Shown here one piece after another: positions 59,791-64,000 of a stretch of DNA of 64,000 nt (position 1 is the first letter of the stretch; every line of letters starts with the position of its first letter). Source of the DNA: Zygnema cylindricum. Its lineage: Eukaryota > Streptophyta > Zygnematophyceae > Zygnematales > Zygnemataceae. The DNA lies in assembly GCA_037447655.1 (NCBI GenBank), contig JBBHKE010003421.1, forward strand, positions 1 to 64,000, given 5' to 3'. The position numbers were made by a program, and so were the translations under genes. The notes beneath the pieces were generated by a model. The model saw nothing but the letters and a program-made list of their open reading frames with translations, was not told the DNA's origin and did no database searches.

Positions 59791-61480
59791 ATGAGAGAGA
59801 CTGGAAGGAGAAGGGAGAAGGTGACATTCTGTTAGAATGTTTGAAGAAATTGTAGGTCAACAACCTGATATATTGGGCCATGTTTTGTGTGTCATCAGGT
59901 AACGAATGGAAGAGGCATGAAGAGGAAAGCAAAACCGGAAGTATTTAAGGCATGGTTTTCACCAAGAAAGAATAAAAGTCTAGAGTGACCATTACGAGTG
60001 ACGAGTCTCGATCACAGAGGAAGGAAGTCATTGTTGGCTGACAAAGTGAACTCCATGAAATCGCAAGCTGCCAAATACAAACGCGTATCGAGACGTGGAT
60101 TTTTCCCAATTGTGATCTCCCCCGAATCCGCATCACAATAATCAATACACTAGCGATTCTCTTCCCGTTTTTTATACTTAAACCGCTTTCAGTTGTACCC
60201 ACCAAGTAGCGGAATTTAAGCTTCACGGCCCCCTAATACGATTTCTCGGGCGCTTGATAATATCGACTTAGAATGTATACGGTCGCGGGTATATTGGGCC
60301 ACATAACAACACTTAAATACCCAATGAATCGTGACTAGTGTAAATAAGTTATCAGTGTAAAGAAACAGATAATGTTGTTAGTTCGATTTTGGGTTCAAAG
60401 ACCTAACGCCAAAAAAACATTGATGCGGATTTGCACATTTAAAGGCTAATGTCCATCAGGGAAAATGTGAGGTTGTTGGCAAACGTGGTACCACATAAGT
60501 TCAAATCGGGTATTGAAAATCATCACTAATTTTCACTGTGTTCGCACAAGGTCATTCTACTAGTGTACAACACAACTTTTGTACTCTTTGCAGATGCTTT
60601 GTCAAATACCAGCTAATTTTTTTAGGGGTTCTTATTCTTTCGCGTGACGAATGAGCGTTGCTAGAAGTAGTGTGCCGAATGGACGTTGACTACAATAGCG
60701 TGACGAAAGTGCGTTACGAGATTACTTTTGTGATTTTGGTTGGATTTTTGATTGTACATATCATGTGCAATGCTTTTTGAGTTAGGTTGGTTGCCATCCT
60801 AACATGTATGTTCATCGCTAGTTACAGAAAGTTTTGAAGGGAATGCTTCGCGAATGAAATAGACAACGGTCATTGCTACTTCCCATACCTCCGAAGATAG
60901 TGATCGAATTTCTCAGAGAATTATTACCTACTATGTTAAACTATTAAATCTTGATTCTAATGGTGCTGTACATGTAAGTTTTTAGAGGTTGACTCTTTAC
61001 CCTTTTAATTTATCATTTTCATCTTTGTTTGCCTTTTTGTCTTAACAAAATCCAATGGAAAAAAAAACCATAAACATATAATCAAATAAAAAAATAATAT
61101 TAGTTTATTGGCAAGATACTCTGTAATGTTGTTCGCAGATAACAACAAAATAAAAGGTACGGCGTAGTACAGAGGGCTCCCGATTTATGTAAACAACCTC
61201 ACATTTAGTCCGATAGAACTTCATAAAAATATTATATGGCCGACTTTATTAAAAAGCGCGATGGTAAACCATCTGAGTCCATAAAAAAAAAAAAAAGTAG
61301 CTTTGCTAAAACTAAGAAACCACATAACAAGGGAATAAACAAAAGGGAAAATCAAGGGAAAAACTACGAAAATACGAAAGGATGGCAGGGAAGTCTAAAA
61401 CACCCAAAAAAACCAAATCCAACAAACAAAACATCAAAGGAAAAAGCTAACACGTAGCGAAAAAAGCCCCCAACATAACC
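59791..61480. other. Intergenic region without a recognised gene
   Basis: Mixed composition, turning AT-rich after 60900. Frames at 59945-60226 (minus) and 61236-61457 (plus, lysine-rich because of A runs) have no recognised domain and are not supported. Confidence 0.5.
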
Positions 61481-61489
61481 AAAAATTTA

Positions 61490-63010
61490 CGGAAAGCAAC
61501 CACGTAAGTCCCCGAACCCCGGAGGAGCACAGGGAGGAAGTTCCGGAACACGCCGTCGATCCATAACGGCAATAGACGAAAGAAGTAATATAGAGGCCAA
61601 CACCCGTTGTAGGGCCACGGAAAAACGTTGACGATAAAAAGAAGTAAGGACTGAAACAGGAGGGCTCCCAGGTCCTTGCCTCTCGAACGAGCGTCGACCA
61701 AAAGTACGGAAAAACTCGTCCAAAGCAACACCCAAGCAACCAAATATCTCGACCGCCATCGGAATGAAGCCATCCATCGCGTCGCGATGGGCATAATCAC
61801 GCTCTTTCCTTTAAGCTGGGTCACGGGCAACCACTCCCATATGCCGAGCCGCTTGGTTGACGACTGTAGTTGAGGTAAGGTTCTTCAAAACAATGTCACC
61901 AAATGTACGACGCGCACCATCAAGTAATACAAGGTCGATCCGACGCGAAGGAATAATGTGAGAGACCTCGCGACGAACAGAAAATCCCCCCTCAGAAGCG
62001 ATAGTAGCGATGGTGTCTCAAATCGTGTCGTGCGCATGAATCAACTCGCCCCCGTGGGAGCAACGAAGCAAATGGACCCCATCGGGCTCGAGAACGGAGC
62101 AAACAAGTGAGCCAAGCAAAGGTGGGTGAGGGAGGCCAAGCCGGAATCTAAGGGCCGTGGTGAACTGAGCCGGGGTGAAACGAAGAGTGGATAGGATAGG
62201 GACGGCCAATAGCCAAGCTCTAGAGCCAGGTCCGCCACAAGACAGAAAACGGGCACGCGAAGAATTGGAAGGAAGCGCGTGAAGATTGAATAGCGGCGAC
62301 AACCCGATCAGAAATGGATTCTTGAACACGTGCAACTGATGTCGTAACGAGAGTGGAAAAAATTGGCATGTCCTCGATAGCAGCCGGATTAAGAGAACGT
62401 GATGCATCCAAAAGAAACCGCTGAAAGGCGAGCTCACCATCCGAAACACGGGGAACCACGGCCGCAAGAATAAGAGTGTCCCCGGCCAGAAAACGAGAGA
62501 CAATAGTGGAAGCAACAAGGCACCAACTCCCCAAATAGGCGGCAGGAGCAACACGCGCCGTCGAGAGTAAACCCAAACCGCCAGCCAAGACAGGAAGAGA
62601 GGCTTGGATGCGTGCCACAGGCCCAAACTCGCGATCTAAAGCTCCACGGCCCAACAAAGTATGGAGGACATCCATAAGCCGATCATTGAATGTAGAAAGT
62701 GAGGACACAAAAGATGGGGTGGGAGGGGAAGTCCGAGTAAGGTAGGAGGGTCGGTGAGGGAAACAACGTGTCAGAAGAACAAAGGCAACCTGGGGATCAC
62801 AAAGGTGAGGAAGGTCGTCGACGTGGGATAAATCTGTCTGAAGAGCGGAATCAAGGAATGGCGTGACGTATGGATCGGAACCAAGCGGGCAACCCAACAC
62901 ACGAATGCCTTCGGAAGGAGGAGTCTGAAAACCAGGAGGGGGAGTGAAAGGAGGAGGAATAGGACGTGGGGACCAGACAACACACTTAGAGGGCTGGTCC
63001 GAAAGACTTC
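61490..63010 (-). mobile_element. 5'-truncated LINE-like retrotransposon with a REL-type nuclease end
   Basis: From about 63010 downward the minus strand encodes the region after the RT palm ('PPSEGIRVLGCPLGSDPYV'), then a helical region to about 62265. A frameshift leads to 'FTTALRFRLGLP' and a Cys/His segment (C-x9-H-x3-C, then H, near 62050-62110). After a stop at 62018 comes 'GGFSVRREVSH', 'RRIDLVLLDGARRTFGDIV' and 'FIPMAVEIFGCLG', ending near 61490. The zinc-knuckle-like part followed by E...D...DIV resembles the restriction-like endonuclease end of R2-type LINEs; that assignment is inference. The RT catalytic motif would lie beyond the truncation. Confidence 0.75.
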
Positions 63011-64000
63011 ATCATTAGATTTCAATTTATGCGACTAAGTTTAAAAGTCACCTTGTGGTTTAAACATTGTTCACATAGCAGTGTAATAAATTGGCCTTGC
63101 GCACAACACTGTTACATGTGGTCCTCACAGTTCTGTTAACGTCACATTTTGCCGACCGTGTGGATTGTTGCTTTTCTTATGACGGTCAACATTCACAAGC
63201 GCACCAAAAGCTTAACCGGTTAATTATAGTTTTCCAGAAGTCAGATTTTCAACGCAATGACCGTCAATTACTGACTCGAACGATACCGAATCTGTACATA
63301 TGTGTGCGTAGATTGTACTGCACATCGTACTATTTTGAACAAGCTGAGTAAGCGCTTGCGCCCAACCAAAATACGCACGGACTTATCATTTCCAAGATTC
63401 AATTCCTTTGATCTTCAGACCGCTAGAGCCGTTAATAGGAACATGGGCACATGTAGCAATGCTATTCAGTACCCTCCAGATAATGATTCACTGCTATACA
63501 GCAGTGACATTAGGATTACATTAGTTAGTTGACCAAAAGTTGAATGTGTCTTTTACCAGATGATCAAGTCTTTTACCAGATGATCAAGTCTTTTACCAAA
63601 AAATAATGAAACTTCCACTTTTGTCCTCTAATACCATATTGAGCATGAAAACATCTACAAGCTAGCACCATACCAGAGTACTATTGATCTGATCTGCAGA
63701 GACTATGGTTATAAAAGTTGAAAACAAAGTCCAGACAACAAGCCACATCGATATACATTAAAAGCGCCATTAACTTGTAAATTCCATATTGAACAAAAAC
63801 CCGAAAGAAATAGGAGAATACAAAAACGCCAACCTCCAAAAATAAACAGCAGCATGGTGATGTAAAAACTTGAAACAGACTCTCATAGTCAGTCAGTTGT
63901 CACAACATTACAAAATTTGTGTCCTACAACAAATAGTGCATTCAGACTGGAAAGTTTTACTTCAAAAAAGAAATACAAGGAACAAATAACTGCAAAAAAA
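63011..64000. other. Intergenic region to the window end
   Basis: No gene was recognised. A 20-bp tandem repeat ('ttttaccagatgatcaagtc', 2.4 copies) is at 63551-63598. Confidence 0.55.

Noticed and set aside
62018-62626. 202-codon minus-strand frame as an independent gene
   Set aside because: Only its last ~80 codons match the LINE; the earlier part is an out-of-frame shadow of the same element before a frameshift near 62265.

Overview
The window looks like nuclear DNA from a green-lineage (streptophyte-like) eukaryote with a large, transposon-rich genome. The evidence is two intron-rich genes with GT-AG splice sites, a plant-type mitochondrial glycine decarboxylase P-protein, and retrotransposon primer sites that match plant initiator tRNA-Met. 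A charophyte such as Chara would fit, but the species cannot be fixed from sequence alone.

Layout. 1-14470 is a nest of related Copia LTR elements. Element C (minus strand, truncated) was split by element B (plus strand, gag-like only, 5-bp target duplication GGAGT). B's gag carries element A (minus strand, two LTRs, decayed pol). 15936-26541 (minus) is a 23-exon gene for a predicted 732-residue type II membrane glycosyltransferase built from two tandem HPAT-like (hydroxyproline O-arabinosyltransferase-like) domains. 27081-27498 is a 418-bp hAT-derived element. 27975-33947 is a complete but decayed Copia element with 522-bp LTRs and TSD TTTAT. 33948-47987 is AT-rich and holds two larger members of the same hAT family (37825-40914 and 44666-46996), an unrelated hAT-like element (37018-37806) and a 10-base assembly gap. 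47988-57332 (plus) is the 15-exon glycine decarboxylase P-protein gene, with one apparent 1-nt frameshift in exon 7. 58780-63010 holds two 5'-truncated copies of a LINE-like element (minus).

The strongest finding is the HPAT-like gene. One exon (18863-19162) encodes the end of domain 1, a charged linker and the start of domain 2. The intron positions and phases of the two halves match, and most exon lengths are identical, so an entire multi-intron transferase unit was duplicated in tandem inside one gene. A first exon encoding a signal anchor splices in frame to the rest.

Other points: Copia elements primed from the anticodon arm of initiator tRNA-Met; a gag-only non-autonomous partner element; a 286-bp direct repeat exactly abutting both LTRs of element A; one hAT family present in three size classes, each with an 8-bp target duplication; and a TA-flanked MITE family placed in both host genes, both hAT copies and a LINE. 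The two host genes have no evident functional link. No tRNA or rRNA genes and no CRISPR arrays were seen.
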